DNA from: Oegoconia quadripuncta
Taxonomy: Eukaryota > Arthropoda > Insecta > Lepidoptera > Autostichidae
Length of the DNA: 64,000 nucleotides
Assembly: GCA_949316235.1 (NCBI GenBank)
Contig: OX438760.1
Coordinates: 3,536,501-3,600,500 of the forward strand
Direction of reading: 5' to 3'
Position 1 is the first letter of the stretch, and the number at the start of each line of letters is the position of its first letter. This document shows positions 1 to 11,367 of the stretch, piece by piece. The translations under genes were made by a program, and so were the position numbers. Under the pieces are notes generated by a model. The model was not told the DNA's origin and ran no database searches. It saw only the letters and a list, made by a program, of their open reading frames with translations.

Positions 1-100
1 TAAATTAATTTAACAATATTGTGATACTACTTTTAATAAGTGTGCAATATAGAATGTGTGTTGGCTTGTATATCGTGAGAAGAAAAGTGTATACCGGATG

Positions 101-345
101 AAATTTAATTCGTGTAATTCCTGTTGACTGGTGACTCCACACCTGACTACGAACAACTTTCCACTAGGCACCCTAGCCGAATTCAACCGATCGTTGGACT
201 TCCATACTAAAGGTGGTCACAGAATGGTTTACTTTGTATGGATAATCGTTTTTTTTATCGAATTCAGATGCCTTGGAGAAAATAGTTCATAATCAGGACA
301 AGAGTCATCAGAAAGCAGGAATTACACGAATTAAATTTAACCCTG
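101..345. mobile_element. Fold-back MITE, family F1, copy 1
   Basis: The left arm starts aaatttaattcgtgtaattc and the right end is its inverse, followed by ccctgta. The arms also share the segment around 'actccac...gattacgaacaac'. There is no ORF. A second, more complex copy lies at 1912-2293. The right terminus CCCTG-TA matches the other TA-CAGGG elements of this window. The left terminus is decayed. Confidence 0.6.
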
Positions 346-348
346 TAT

Positions 349-448
349 GTATACGCTTGTCAATAATTAAAGGGCCTTGTTCGTGTAACATCACAACAGA
401 CTACGATTCTCATTTATGGAACCCCCGTCCTCGACCTAAGTAACCACC
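349..448. repeat. Dispersed repeat, copy 1
   Basis: The segment starting tatacgcttgt and containing aattaaagggccttgttcgt recurs with substitutions at 13038-13137, in the same orientation. It has no coding potential and its family is unknown. From 450 to about 775 I see nothing recognisable. Confidence 0.5.
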
Positions 449-778
449 TTATCATATTGGAGTGTAAAGACAGTCTTATCACTCCCAGTGAACCTTGATT
501 TGAGTCTTTTATTATAAACGGAATATTTTGAAAACTGCTGAGAAACAAATGACTATATTATCATCCTGGATAACCAAACCAAATGCTCACAGCAAAATGT
601 CTTCGAAACGACTTAACCGATTTCCATCAAATAAAGTTAAGAAGTCCCCGAGCTTAATATATTATTAAATAGGTATAATAAAATTGTAAATTTAAAAAAA
701 TCCACGAAATGCTGTGGTATCATCCAATGTTTACTTAGTATTTAACACATTTATTTTTAGGGTATTTATAAGGTATAC

Positions 779-1044
779 GAATCGGAGGTCGCGGCTTCGA
801 TCCCCAGCGGTTTGATTGGTGGTAGGACATTTTAAATGTCCGCCTGGCTAGCTACCACCGTCATATCTAAATCTGTCGCCAAGCATCAATATTAATAGCA
901 TTGTCGTGTTCCGGTTGTCTCAGATAAGATAGCCAGTCCCCCAAATAAGATAGGGCATCCGTTACCTTTCCACATTCGGCCTCATCGTCACTTACCATCA
1001 GGTGTGTTTGAGGTCAAGTGCTAACCCGTTGTCTATAAAAAGAC
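779..1044 (+). repeat. tRNA-derived SINE, family B (5' part missing)
   Basis: This matches the 'B' SINE seen at 36230, 39728 and 44228. It has the pol III B-box-like ggcttcgatcc, then a body with gtccgcctggctagctacc, gttccggttgtc and the terminal caagtgctaacccgttgt. The tRNA-like head before the B box is largely missing. Confidence 0.7.
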
Positions 1045-1275
1045 ATATACTAACATGTACATATCTATTGCTTGCAATATTGTTGTTATATTACTTAATC
1101 GAGGGGTGAGGACCCGTTGAATAACAAAGGCCTGGCTTTTCTCAGACGCAGACGACGTGCTATTTGTTCTCACCTGCCAAAAAAATCCAGTTCAGACTAT
1201 TGGGATGAAATATATGGAATTAGAAATACATGCAATAACTCATACGGTGGACAAAGATGTCAGAGCAAACAAACA

Positions 1276-1441
1276 GTGCGTCGTCTATGCGGTACCTTCT
1301 AAAAAAAAGTGCGTCGTCTATGCAGTACCTTCTAATAAAAAAGTGCGTCGTCTATGCAGTACCTTCTAACAAAAAGTGCGTCGTCTATGCGGTACCTTCT
1401 AACAAAAAGTGCGTCGTCTATGCGGTACCTTCTAACAAAAA
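1276..1441. repeat. 33-bp tandem repeat, 5 copies
   Basis: Five head-to-tail units begin gtgcgtcgtctatgc at 1276, 1309, 1343, 1376 and 1409. The period is 33 bp, with one 34-bp unit. Because 33 is a multiple of 3, several frames stay open across the array (repeated CVVYAVPSNK), which explains the short overlapping ORFs. I do not call a gene. Confidence 0.9.
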
Positions 1442-1911
1442 GATACTTCTTTATTTTTGACGTACAATTTAAGGAACTTGTAATGCATTTCGGTAGCATT
1501 ATATACACATAATCCAATTATAATCATAGGTAAAACAGTATCTGCATATGAGAAATAAGGATCCCAACACGTAATGCCAGATTGCACACTAAAAATATTG
1601 AAATACTCTTAAACTACAGTTGGATAATTCTTTTCCTTTGGTCACAGTTTGGCACTTATGATATTCCTATTATTTACATGTGTTGTCATTGATCTATACA
1701 GGGTGAATTTGAATTTGTTAAACCTGCATGGTTTCTATTTTCGTTTTTCTTTATTCTTTTTCTAATAGAACACCCTGTCATTTATTAAGAAGTATATTTT
1801 AAATATTTTTTGATATTCTTTTTCCGTGTCTCCTTCTGTTTACACATTAAATGTCGCTGCTTACCACACTCTGTGATTTCTTTTCTTTTAGTGAATTAGA
1901 GGAGAAATAGA
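1442..1911. other. AT-rich intergenic DNA, nothing recognised
   Basis: I find no convincing ORF, RNA gene or inverted repeat here. The sequence is AT-rich with runs of T. Confidence 0.5.
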
Positions 1912-2293
1912 AGAATTCGTGTAATTCCCATTAACTGGTGACGCCTTGATTACGAATAACTTTCCTCATGGAACCATAGTCGAATTCGATCAAAAAATTT
2001 TCGATTGCATACGACGTCAACCATTCTGAAACCAACTTCAGTATGGAAGTCCAACTATTTTCAGCTGGTGACTCCACTGATGATTACGAATAACTTCCCA
2101 CTAGGAACCATGGCCCAATTCAGCCGAAAATTGTTGGACTTCCATACTAAAGGTGGTATCAGAATGGCTTACTTTGTATGGGTAATCGAAATTTTTTTGA
2201 TCCAATTCGACGATGGTTTCCTGGGGAAAGTTGTTCGTAATCAGGAGTGGAGTCGCCAGTAAACAGGAATTACACGAATTAAATTTCACCCTG
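1912..2293. mobile_element. Fold-back MITE, family F1, copy 2
   Basis: It begins gaattcgtgtaattccc and ends with the inverse, ggaattacacgaattaaatt then caccctgta. Internally it holds a partly duplicated arm: 'gattacgaataac' and 'ccatactaaaggtggt' occur in related or inverted forms, so it may be a composite of two elements. The short ORFs on both strands are consequences of the hairpin. Confidence 0.65.
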
Positions 2294-2307
2294 TATAGCT
2301 AAACTCA

Positions 2308-2775
2308 GGCCCGTATTAATAAACTAATCTCAATACAATTCTTGAGGCTGTATCAACCGAGATGCGTCTTAAGCAGTTGACGCTATTTAAGCTCCATGCT
2401 AATTTATAAACCAATTTTACTAGTTTATAATTTTTGTAAGTTGCTAGGCAGTCTTTTTAGTGTTTATTTTTTCTTCTTTTTTTTTGTGGTGTAGGAGGTG
2501 ATGCGAATATTTAGTTTCTGAAGTAAGTAACGAAACAGCCAAGCCATACATATTTACTGATATGTAGAATTTGTTAAAGTTGGGGTCGGTAGAGTTAGGC
2601 CGTGTTTTTGGCCGTGTGTTTGGCTCTACATGAGATCTGATATCTTTTTCACAGGGCAAACCTTATGTGGTCGTCTTGGCAACATTTTACATGAAATGTT
2701 TTTGGTGGGATTAGGTTTATTAATCAACACGTTAACTTGAGACTGTTCTCAATCTTCAGAATGGTTTATTAATTA
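2308..2775. mobile_element. MITE family M3, copy 1
   Basis: The left end ggcccgtattaataaactaa and the right end gaatggtttattaatta are imperfect inverted repeats. The family also occurs at 29022-29347 and 31641-31955, sharing accgagatgcgtcttaagca and gtttattaatcaacacgtt. In this copy the middle differs and holds a T-rich segment, so a secondary insertion or replacement is likely. Confidence 0.55.
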
Positions 2776-2800
2776 TTTTGGAATTATTATTTTGGAATTT

Positions 2801-3013
2801 GACGACCTGTTTGGTGTAGTGGTTAGCAACTCTGACCACTATACCAAAAGGTTGCGGGTTCGAATCCCGCTAGGGGCATAATGTTTGTGTGATGAATACG
2901 GACATGTGTATCCGAGTTATGGATGTTTTCATATATAATACGTATTTATTTAGAAAAATAAAGTATTTATGTCGTATATCAACCATCTGGTATCCACAAT
3001 ACAAGCCTATAGT
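2801..3013 (+). repeat. tRNA-derived SINE, family A
   Basis: The head gacgacctg is followed by a consensus A box (tggtgtagtgg) and a consensus B box (ggttcgaatcc) about 50 bases later, then cgctaggggcata and a body with gatgaatacggacatgtg. Family copies lie at 3821, 7235 (reverse), 42833 and 48238. The head is tRNA-like, but no acceptor stem closes, so it is not a tRNA gene. Confidence 0.8.
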
Positions 3014-3053
3014 TATTTATTATTATTTATTATTTATTTATTATTATTTATTA
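3014..3053. repeat. TTA/TTTA microsatellite
   Basis: An irregular run of ttatt and tattt units directly follows the SINE and probably derives from its tail. From 3054 to 3390 I see nothing further. Confidence 0.8.
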
Positions 3054-3390
3054 ATACGTGCCTAACATTCTATGGAACTTGTTAATTAGGTAAACAAACC
3101 GCCATATTGAAATTGTCTCTGAATGATCAATTTACTAGTGATGGGCAATAACTCTTACTTCCTCCATTACTTATGTCAAACAATAATCGAATAATAAAAT
3201 ACCGAAATTAAAAAACGAGTAGGTACGAGAGAGATCTGAGATCGTCTTTTGTTTACATAATTGGCAAGTTGAACGAATGACACTTTAGAACATACCCTGG
3301 ATTGAATCATTGGATAGATAGTTTAACTCGATAAAGTGAGTAATTCCCGCGGGATAAACAAGTTAAGCAGTGCAGTTAAAGTCTCCTCCC

Positions 3391-3560
3391 CTACTGGTCG
3401 CGTTTGGTTAGGCGCAGCTTGATAGGGGTGGTTGGCTGCAACACGAAGGCGCGTGGGTCGAAGTCCAGAGTACGGGGCATACCATCCGCAAGGGACACGC
3501 GGTATTTCTTCAGCACAGTCACTATACCTGGCAGCATCTGCATTTTCGCAATACGCATTC
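3391..3560 (-). CDS. Cytochrome P450 (CYP3 clan), copy 1, exon 2
   Basis: This is the terminal exon of the gene whose first exon is 5471-6872. A good acceptor (tttccag on the minus strand) precedes GA-ATG. The GA joins the leftover G of exon 1 to form the Gly after the haem Cys motif. The 55 following residues run from MRIAKMQ to LTKRDQ and end at TAG (3393-3391). This is the P450 L-helix and C-terminal beta region, with FDPRA typical of CYP6-like proteins. The joined protein is 523 residues, normal for the family. A longer open frame on this strand (3323-3670) is a frame-shifted shadow. Confidence 0.9.
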
Positions 3561-3820
3561 CTGGAAACGAGAAATTGTATTTTGCTTATATATGATAGAT
3601 TAGAACATACATACATACATAATGTCACGCCTGTTTCCCGTAGGGGTAGGCAGAGACCACAAACTTCCACTTGCTACGATCCTGACACACCTCTTCTGCT
3701 ACCTTCACTCTCATAAGGTTGTCCATACGTGCTCGTCGGTTTAGGGTACTCGTGACTTGGCCTTTCTTTAAGACGTCCCCGATTTGGTCATTTGATAGAT
3801 CAGAATGATAATATATATTT

Positions 3821-4080
3821 GACGACCTGTCTGGTGTAGTGGTTAGAAACGCTTACCACTATACCAAAAGGTCGCAGGTTCGAATCCCTCTAGGGGCATA
3901 TGTTTGTATGATGAATACGGACATGTGTCCCGAATTATGGATGTTTTCATTTATAATAAGCATTAATTTACAAAAAAATGTTTTTATGTAGAATATCAAT
4001 CAACCACTGGTATCCACAACACAAGTATATAGTTGCTTAAAGTGGAACTAGATGGCATTGTGTGCATGTTCAAGGATATT
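3821..4080 (+). repeat. tRNA-derived SINE, family A
   Basis: The A box is tggtgtagtgg and the B box ggttcgaatcc, with the body ending gtggaactagatggcattgtg. It is antisense to the P450 and inside its intron. Confidence 0.78.
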
Positions 4081-4465
4081 TATTTATTCTAAACAACCTC
4101 AATTAATCACTATTAAGTGCAGGCAATCTAGGACCCCAAAATTAGCGGCAAACACCTTCAGAATTTATATCGTAGTAGGTAGGTATATGTATTATGTTTA
4201 ATGTAAGTTTATTATTTTTATTTGTTTAATTATTCGATGTAGTATTTTTCATTGGCACACAATTTGCTGCTAAACCCCAAATTTACTCCGTTTCCTACTT
4301 CAATGCTCAGGAAGGCTGGAAGAGATCTCTTAAAGAGATAAGTCCAACTTTGTACATGACCTATTGTTTGTACTCTGTTATAATATTAGGTAAGAACAAG
4401 CAAGAAACTCGAGGGGTTGCTCTTTTAAAAACAGGTTTTTTATATTACAAAAAGGTTTTGATATC

Positions 4466-4662
4466 AAATCAAAACAAAATATTTTATTTCATAGGATAAA
4501 ATTATCACTTGAAAACGTCACTGTTAATATTAATATTACATTTAAATTTACGGCTCATTCACAAAGCTGACTCCCCAGAGAAGAACGAGCAAGAAACTCT
4601 AGGGTTGCTCTTTTAGACAGATTATGGGTTACAATTTGTTATTTGATAATTATATGAATAAT
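4466..4662 (-). mobile_element. LINE 3'-UTR tail (same family as 33115-36229)
   Basis: The minus strand is nearly identical to the 3' UTR of the LINE fragment at 28600-28810: agagcaaccctagagtttct, the gacgttttcaagtgataatt segment and a tail ending in attttgattttgat-like repeats. It is a strongly 5'-truncated insertion. A second, shorter and older tail piece lies at 4389-4430. Confidence 0.75.
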
Positions 4663-4698
4663 GAGCCAGCTATGTCTATGCTTGCTTATCATTCAAAT

Positions 4699-4755
4699 AG
4701 TCAGTGATTTTATAATAGTCAGTGATTTTATAATAGCAGTGATTTTATTATAATA
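4699..4755. repeat. Short tandem repeat, 18 bp, 3 copies
   Basis: There are three slightly decayed copies of agtcagtgattttataat. From 4756 to 5177 I see nothing else recognisable. Confidence 0.75.
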
Positions 4756-5177
4756 TTTCATTATTAATGTGAAATAGCCTGGTGAACGCGCTGGTTATGT
4801 TCAGGGATGATTATCATCTAAATAGTCTGATATTTTATAATATGCTGTCTTAATAAGTTTCTGTTTTATATGCTGTTTTCATATGAAATAGTATCTCACA
4901 ATTGTCAAGTTTCGGAATAACATGAGATAGTAAGTGACAATGAAGACGAGGGTAAAGATTGATAAATTCCGAGCTATCATGTTGAATTTCTGAAAACTGT
5001 TACATTTCTTTTTCCCACTTTTATTTCATTTTTACCATAATATTTCATTTAATATTGCCGTGGTTACTTTTAGCACTATACACAACTGTGTTTTTGTCGC
5101 ATTGGATGTGTCAATCTTGTTGGTAAACCGGAATAAAATAAATTAATAAATAAATAAACATTTCTGAGACTGACACT

Positions 5178-5350
5178 AATCATCTAATCCCAAACTAAGC
5201 AAAGCTAGATACTATGGATACTAGATAACGGATAAACATACATAGGCAAATACTTTAAACATCCATGACTAGGTAATAAATGTGCGTATTCATCATACAA
5301 ACATTTAATACTCGCGGATAGGGACACCATCCACTGTCGGTCGTCAAAAT
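5178..5350 (-). repeat. SINE fragment, family A2
   Basis: In reverse orientation it carries the A2 body (aaacatccatgac, aataaatgtgcgtattcatc, atactcgcgg) and the head relic cggtcgtcaa. It is related to copies at 16452, 23572, 43555 and 44745. Confidence 0.6.
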
Positions 5351-5470
5351 ATTGACAAATACAGTTTGCTTGATCTAACTTGAGATAAACATTGACAAAA
5401 AAAATCACAAGCATAAAGTGTTAAGACTGTGCTGTCATTTTCAGCAACCATACTGAGAGAAAACACTTAC

Positions 5471-6872
5471 CAATACAAAGCCTGGGTCCTTCTCCGAATG
5501 GAATGTAAATATACGGTGGGATCTGATGTTTCGCGTCTGGCAAGAATCTCTCGGGCTGGAACTGGTTGGGATTAGGAAAGTAGTCGGGGTGGCGATGCAG
5601 GTGATACACGGGCAGGTGGATGCGCATGCCTTTCTCTAAATGAAGCCCAGTCGGAAGGGTATAGTCCTGCATCACCTCCCGAGCGAGAACACTTAATACG
5701 GGGTACAGACGTAGTGCCTCGTCAATACAAGCTTGAAGATACGTCAACTCATTGACGCAATCGTACTCGATCTTCCCTTTATGTCGGATGAGGTAGTCAT
5801 CTACCTCCTCTATTGCTCGTCGCTGAGCTTCCTGGTTCTTAGCCAGCTCAAAAAGTGTGAAGTGGAGGGTTGTGGCCGATGTTTCGAACCCAGCTGCGAA
5901 AAACACTACACACTGGGCTATCATAAAGTCATTGTCAACTTTTATTCTTACTACATCACTGCCACGTTTCTCGGAAGTAAAGAACTTTTCACACGTTAAG
6001 TCTTCGGTTTTCGGCAAACTCAGAACCATATCTACGAAATCATTCCTTGTAGATGGTTTGTACTGTCGACTTTCAAAAACGCCTGTGAGTAATTTCATGA
6101 AGAAATTATCAATTGATTTTGGGAATACTCTTAATCCTATGCCATAGAATATGGCGGGCCAAACTGCTCGAGCAGCCAATGAGAACCCTCTAACGTAGGA
6201 ATTATCAAATATAAGCTGACCCATCTTAGCGAAAGGGTTGTTATCACTGTCCTTAGCCATTGTGTTTGTATCGACACCGAAACCACATGAGCAGATGCAG
6301 TCCATGGTATATCTTGCCATGAGTGGCTGTATTTTAACCACATCAGAGACGCTTGTTTCACGATCAAGGAACTCTTCGAGCACATGAGCACATTTCTGTA
6401 CTAACGGGAACATGGTTTTTATTTTAGATGACGTGAAGAGTGGCGACATATTCTGACGTATCACCTTCCATCTGTCTCCGTAAGTGAAAAAGAGATTTTG
6501 GGTTAATGTCTCTTTATGAGTGTACCTTGTTATCTCTCGGCCATTGAAGTACGGGAAGTCCTTAGCGGTGATAAGTTTGATTAGCTCGGGGTCCTGCAAG
6601 ATGAGTGCTGGTTCTGGACCGAAATACGCACCAACATATGGCTCTTTGAGGAATTTCTCACATATTCCCTGCGCTACTACGCCAATATTCTTCTTCATCA
6701 GTATGTAATCTCCATAGTTTCCTAAAAACGGCGTCGGTTTTAGGTGAGGAACGTTCTTCTTTGCCCAATAGTTATACCTCCTTTTTGATAGAGTGTAAAT
6801 CGCGAATAAAAGTAGGGATAAGCAGAAGAGGAATATTAACGTAATCATAATTGACTGGACTGTAGCGGACAT
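5471..6872 (-). CDS. Cytochrome P450 (CYP3 clan, CYP6/CYP321-like), copy 1, exon 1
   Basis: This encodes residues 1-467 plus one base of a microsomal P450 monooxygenase, a haem-thiolate enzyme anchored in the ER that takes electrons from NADPH-P450 reductase. Visible elements in order are an N-terminal membrane anchor (about 8-27), the Pro-rich hinge VPHLKPTPF, helix C WKVIR (135-139), the helix I oxygen-binding AGFETS (327-332), helix K E385-x-x-R388, PERF (440-443) and the haem loop PFGEGPRLCIG (458-468, Cys466). The exon ends at a GTAAGTG donor, so the open frame running on to 5421 is intronic. More than half of its positions match copy 2 by eye, with the same intron phase and place, so the two are paralogues. 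Family placement is by general resemblance. The likely role is xenobiotic or plant-toxin oxidation; the substrate is unknown. Confidence 0.93.
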
Positions 6873-7234
6873 CTGGGTACATGTAATTACTTACACATCA
6901 TTAAATACAACTTATTTATCAACAATAGCCTTTACACAATATCAGTTGTGTGGACATAGATTGATAATTGGTGACCCAAGATTAAATTATTATGCAGGTT
7001 ACGTATGTATATTCTGACTTATTTAAATTATCTGTGGTAAACTACTTCATAACTTTAAAAACATCTATTTTTAACTCATGAGGAAAAAATACGTATGTTA
7101 TGTGTTTGATGGCATTATGTGTGAATGTGTGTGTGTGTTTGGAGTCTTTGTAAAGATGTATCTCAGTATTGTGTCCGGGAGATCCGAATAGAGTGCTTAA
7201 TAAATAATAAAAAGTAATAATAAATAATATCTTT

Positions 7235-7452
7235 GCATATACACACAGCGCCATCTAGTTCCACACTAAGCAAATACCAGATTAACTACACAATTTTTTT
7301 TTGTAAATAAATAAATAAATGAAAAACATCCATAACTCGGGAACACATGTCTGTATTCATCATACAAACATATGCCCCTAGCGGTATTCGAACCCGCGAC
7401 GTTTTAGTATAGCAGTCATAATTTTAACCACTACACCAAACAGGTCGTCAAT
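7235..7452 (-). repeat. tRNA-derived SINE, family A
   Basis: This is a reverse-strand copy with a B box (ggttcgaatac-like), a head ending caggtcgtca in plus orientation and a body gcgccatctagttccac. It lies about 360 bases upstream of P450 copy 1. Confidence 0.78.
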
Positions 7453-8159
7453 TAATTTAAGATAAGGGAAAGCCAAGCCATATTTGATGAAAATTTTAAC
7501 TGAGTAGCTTTAAATATTTGGATTATATGGTTAATTTTTCGGGAACTTTCTAAATTCTCAAGTTATTATTCTAATGAGCGCCAGTTAACGAATGATTTTT
7601 GCTTTCATAATATTAAAGTTTATTAATTTTGATAATCTTAAATTTCCACATTTCTTGCACGTATTGAGTTGACTATCAGTGGGTATAAAAACCAAATCGG
7701 TATAGGTATATTCGTATTAAATTATATATAAATTGGGTTATAAAATGCATAGTCATTGAATAAAAAGGTCAAGCAGCTTAGGTCAGGGTGTATTTTTGAT
7801 TGCGTAGAAGGAAACCTCACGCACCATCTACACATAAACCGATGAGGTTTCCGTAAGATATAGATTTGTAATTTTTGTTCTAAGTATTTTGATCAATAAA
7901 TAAATTAAAAAGAAATGGTTAATCTAAACCTTTCTGTTTTACCGACTACATATTACCAACATCGCACGAACGTACTGTTTTATCGACTACTTTATTACCA
8001 ATATTGCACGAACTTACTGTTTTTCCGACTACATACTAAAAGGTAATTGTTACTATTCATGGCTTTCCGTTATTTTGATTGTGTTTTGTTATTTATAGAA
8101 AAATGAACCTTATCAGTAACCTGCATCTGCATCATAAAATACATGTTATTTTTTGTCAC
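7453..8159. other. Intergenic, nothing recognised
   Basis: AT-rich sequence. A loose duplication of 'ttttaccgactacatattaccaa' is visible around 7930-8030. I see no gene or RNA. Confidence 0.45.
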
Positions 8160-8640
8160 ATTTGACCGGTTCGAGTCCCGATTAAGACAAACGATTTTTA
8201 ATAAATCTATAAATGCAGAATTTATTGTTTTTTAAAATAAAGTAAGGTCTTCTTTACACAGAATGTGCCATTTGGTATTTGCCATCCGTGTGGCATTCGA
8301 TTTTTCCATCCTGTATAGTTTAGATATTTAGTAATAAAAAATATTATATGATTAAAATTACCACTGTGAATTTTATTGCGTCGGAGAATATACTTAGAAC
8401 TCCTGTAACTATTTTCCAAAAAATCGACAATTAATAACTTTTTTATGTTTAAAATATTCATTTTCACAGAGAGCAAATATCACGACTCAATAAACCATTT
8501 TTAGAAAGAAATATGAAGTTGCCATTGATAAATTTTTTTGAAAATTGTTTTAAGACACCTTAGCACCTTCTAAAACACAGTGGTAACTTTAATTTAATAT
8601 TGTAGATTTTTTTAAACTTTGTGTGTATTATCGGATAACA
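8160..8640. repeat. Diverged copy of the repeat at 50700-51170
   Basis: It shares, in order, ggttcgagtccc, aaatctataaatgcag, cctgtatagt, ccactgtgaatttt, gcgtcggagaata and taactttaatttaatattgt with 50700-51170. A third partial copy is at 53010-53105. The match runs across what looks like the right terminus of the mariner-like element in the 50.8-kb copy. Confidence 0.6.
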
Positions 8641-9418
8641 TTAAGTTAAGTATAGGCAGCGTTAATTTTTGAAAGTAACCGCTTTATAAAAGTTTCAGCG
8701 AATCTAAGATATGATTATGGGAAGCACATGAAAAGAACTCTATTCAATTTTTTTTATTATGTGTTAGCCCAGAACTTCACAAATAAGTATTTCATGTGAA
8801 ACCTTGAAATAATATTCCATTTTCCAAATAAAAAACTAATTTGGATATAGCTTTGAAAATCGCAGGAATTGGTGCATATGATTAACGAAGGAAAAAAACT
8901 CCAATTTCATAGGTAAAGACCTAATATATATCTAACACTAACTATATGGGCCCTGAAGAAAGCCCATTGTCGCCCTAAATTCGGGGCCAAAAGCCCTAAG
9001 TTGGGCAGAGTGCCCTGTACCTACATGCATTACCTACCTACTTCACATACAAAATTAATAGGTGACAATACTTGGAAATCGATTACGAACTAATCAAATA
9101 GGTACTTACACAAAGTACGTAAAGCGGCGCGCCTAGATAGGTACCTACTAACAGTGCAATATACTTTAAATATTTATTTTACTTAGGTACTATTACTACA
9201 TCATGATTTCATGAACGACTGGTTTTATTCGTGAGCCTTCGGTCGGTCTCGGCTTTCTCCGTTAGCGGTAGACTGACGTGCAAAATTGCATGGCAATCTA
9301 CCATCTACCTGAGCTGTGCACCAGTTAATAATTATTACGCTGTGAAATTAGCCCACTAATGATTACTGATTTCATAATAAATTGACTATTATTATTATTA
9401 TGTATACACCTAATTTCA
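8641..9418. other. Intergenic, nothing recognised
   Basis: I find no ORF with coding character. A short GC-richer patch (gggccctgaagaaagcccatt and following, near 8950) has no recognisable feature. Confidence 0.4.
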
Positions 9419-9640
9419 TCTCCAAAAAAAATCACTGTAACCCCGATATTGGGGTCCCTGCGCACGGAGCTTGCTGAGCCCGTACACCGGCTTCTCAAGG
9501 CACACCACCACCTGCTGCCCTGACTGCTGATTACCACCGCTGTCTGCTACCACAACCTGGGGAGCTGCCCGAGGAGAGTGATATATCGCGAGACGGCATA
9601 AATCACCTCGGCCTGTATACAATTTTGACTCGCGACGCAA
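9419..9640 (-). other. Possible orphan exon or decayed coding sequence
   Basis: A 74-residue minus-strand frame contains the non-repetitive, Gln/Val-rich stretch APQVVVADSGGNQQSG and KPVYGLSKLRAQ. Its base composition is clearly GC-richer than its flanks, and a possible acceptor (ctcggGCAG) lies inside it. I do not recognise the family. It could be one exon of a gene with long introns, a transposon relic or chance. No partner exon is visible within several kilobases. Confidence 0.22.
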
Positions 9641-9925
9641 GCTCGGGTCTATTTTTCTACTAAAATTTACTCAAAGTTCCAGACTTAAATAGCCTAAACT
9701 TAACCTAAATTAGAATCACTTGTTAAAATTTTACTTTTCTCCTCTTTAATCTATTTGCGACGCACCTAAAAACTGTGAAGTGAGGTCTTAGTGATTCTGA
9801 GGTTCTGGCTAACTCTGCTTAAGGAATTACAGCCGTGAAACTAATTGATGAATAAATTAATTCAATTACATTTTATATCGATTATACTCATCATCTTAAA
9901 TTACTGCAATCTCCATATACGTATA

Positions 9926-10188
9926 CAGGGTGTAACGGTTAAGTGTAGTCATATTTTAAGGGCTTGTTCTACCCATCAATACGAACAACTTTTACTATGG
10001 GGGCAACTTCGAAATCGCGAAAAAAAAATCAGCTGTTTCATACATTGCATCGGGAGGTTATTGAAATTTTCTATGGAACAGCTGATTTTTTTTTCGCGAT
10101 TTCGAAGTTGCCCCCATAGTAAAAGTTGTTCGTATTGATGGGTAGAACAAGCCCTTAAAATATGACTACACTTAACCATTACACGGTG
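9926..10188. mobile_element. Long-hairpin fold-back MITE, family F2, copy 1
   Basis: A near-perfect palindrome with arms of about 105 bases (taagtgtagtcatattttaa, then caatacgaacaacttttact and gcaacttcgaaatcgcg) encloses a loop of about 45 bases. The left end is TATA-CAGGGTG and the right end cacggtg-TATA. Copy 2 at 16954-17216 is the same length in the opposite orientation. Both strands give near-identical spurious ORFs. Confidence 0.9.
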
Positions 10189-10375
10189 TATAAAAAAAAT
10201 ATTTTTACAATAATAATGTTCACTGGAAAATCGAATTTGCTAACCGTACTACACGTATTTACTAGGGTGTGTGCGTTAGCGGCGCACACTAGCGAGCGCT
10301 ATCTGTCACGAAAAAACTCTCGTCCTTCCCTTGCTTCACCCCCGTGGAAAAGTAGATATCCTGGCCTGCCTCGCC

Positions 10376-10504
10376 TTAAGAGTCATGCTCTTGTCGGTGA
10401 AGATTTTTCCATATCGCTCTACTCTCCGCCTTCCTCTTGACCTGATACGACACGACGTTCAACTTCTCTTTTATTAGCTGCATGTAGTTTATTCTCGGTC
10501 TTCC
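10376..10504 (-). pseudogene. RTE-like LINE reverse transcriptase C-terminus
   Basis: The minus strand reads GRPRINYMQL...VKRKAESRAIW and ends HRQEHDS and a stop at 10376. This resembles the usual C-terminal tail of insect RTE-type LINE ORF2 (a GRPR...Y motif, then K-x-E-x-R-x-x-W). It is a short, 5'-truncated relic. Confidence 0.45.
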
Positions 10505-11367
10505 TCTTTTTCTTTTTTCTTCCGATTACATCAAATGATCAATATTATGACGTCTTAATATAATTAATGTCGTTCCGATATCTTCATCGATTGTTTGATA
10601 ATGATTTTTATGTCTGATAGGATTAACCGACAGGGTGGACCGATATAAATTTGATTGAGATCTGATGATGCACTTCGGAGATAGAGTAAGGGAGCGTTCT
10701 GAAGTCGTTGGTTTTGACAATTTTGGCGATTGAATTATTATAATACGCGTCTGTAAAACAATTTACCTATTCATATAGCTTCAAACGCACTTGTCGCGTG
10801 CATTTGTATCACTTTGCTTGCTCATTTGTCTCATAAAAATCTAACAGTCTGGGGTGTCGGGAAGAAAGGGATTAGGGGCAAACCTGGTTCCTGTCTGCTC
10901 CGCGTACTGGTTGGTATGGACGCATGCCTCCTCGGTCTTCCGCAGCCTCCAGACGAGATGATTCGCTGTTTTAACATAAGGTTTGCTCGGGACGCAGTTG
11001 ATTTGCTATTTTGCGTGGTTTAGCGGGGCTGATTTCGCTGTGTGGCTTCAGTGCTGAATTGGGAGCCCAATAGTGATGTGCTCGATCCGAGTGTCAGATA
11101 GGAAGTGAAGTTTGTTGGTTACCCCCACAATAGGATGAGAAATGAAGGGAAATTAAGGGTAGGGAATAGTGCTGTACCTGTTATAAATCATACTGACTAA
11201 TACGTACGTTTAAATCTTCCACAGTCTGTGTTTTGGGCCTCTGAGACACCGTAAATGCGTGAAGTGTTGATCTTACCTACACAGTGAATTGGGTGTGATA
11301 TGTAGTCGGTGTATTATGGAAATCACTCAATAGACAGCGTACCGGGATCGGTAGATACTGAGAGAAC
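10505..11367. other. Intergenic, nothing recognised
   Basis: The only open frame is a 69-residue one at 10814-11023, without recognisable motifs. The content is probably decayed repeats. Confidence 0.4.

Larger units (their letters stand above)
3561..5470 (-). other. Intron of P450 copy 1
   Basis: The 1910-bp intron has a minus-strand donor GTAAGTG at 5470 and an acceptor CAG at 3563-3561, and it is phase 1. It carries a SINE-A (3821-4030), LINE 3' tails (4389-4662), a short tandem repeat (4699-4755) and a SINE fragment (5178-5350). I see no other gene inside. Confidence 0.85.

Noticed and set aside
1117..1517. Several small ORFs with repeated CVVYAVPSNK
   Set aside because: They come from a 33-bp tandem repeat that is open in more than one frame. 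They lack a stable start or any homology I recognise.
2801..2885. tRNA gene candidate with perfect A and B boxes
   Set aside because: There is no pairing acceptor stem, and the sequence is the head of a multicopy SINE with a long non-tRNA body. The same applies to copies at 3821, 42833 and 48238.
3323..3670. 115-residue minus-strand ORF
   Set aside because: It covers P450 exon 2 in the wrong frame and runs through the intron. The true exon is in another frame with a proper acceptor.
9845..10179. ORFs on both strands with near-identical protein sequence
   Set aside because: They are the two arms of a hairpin MITE read in both directions. The same happens at 16927-17339.
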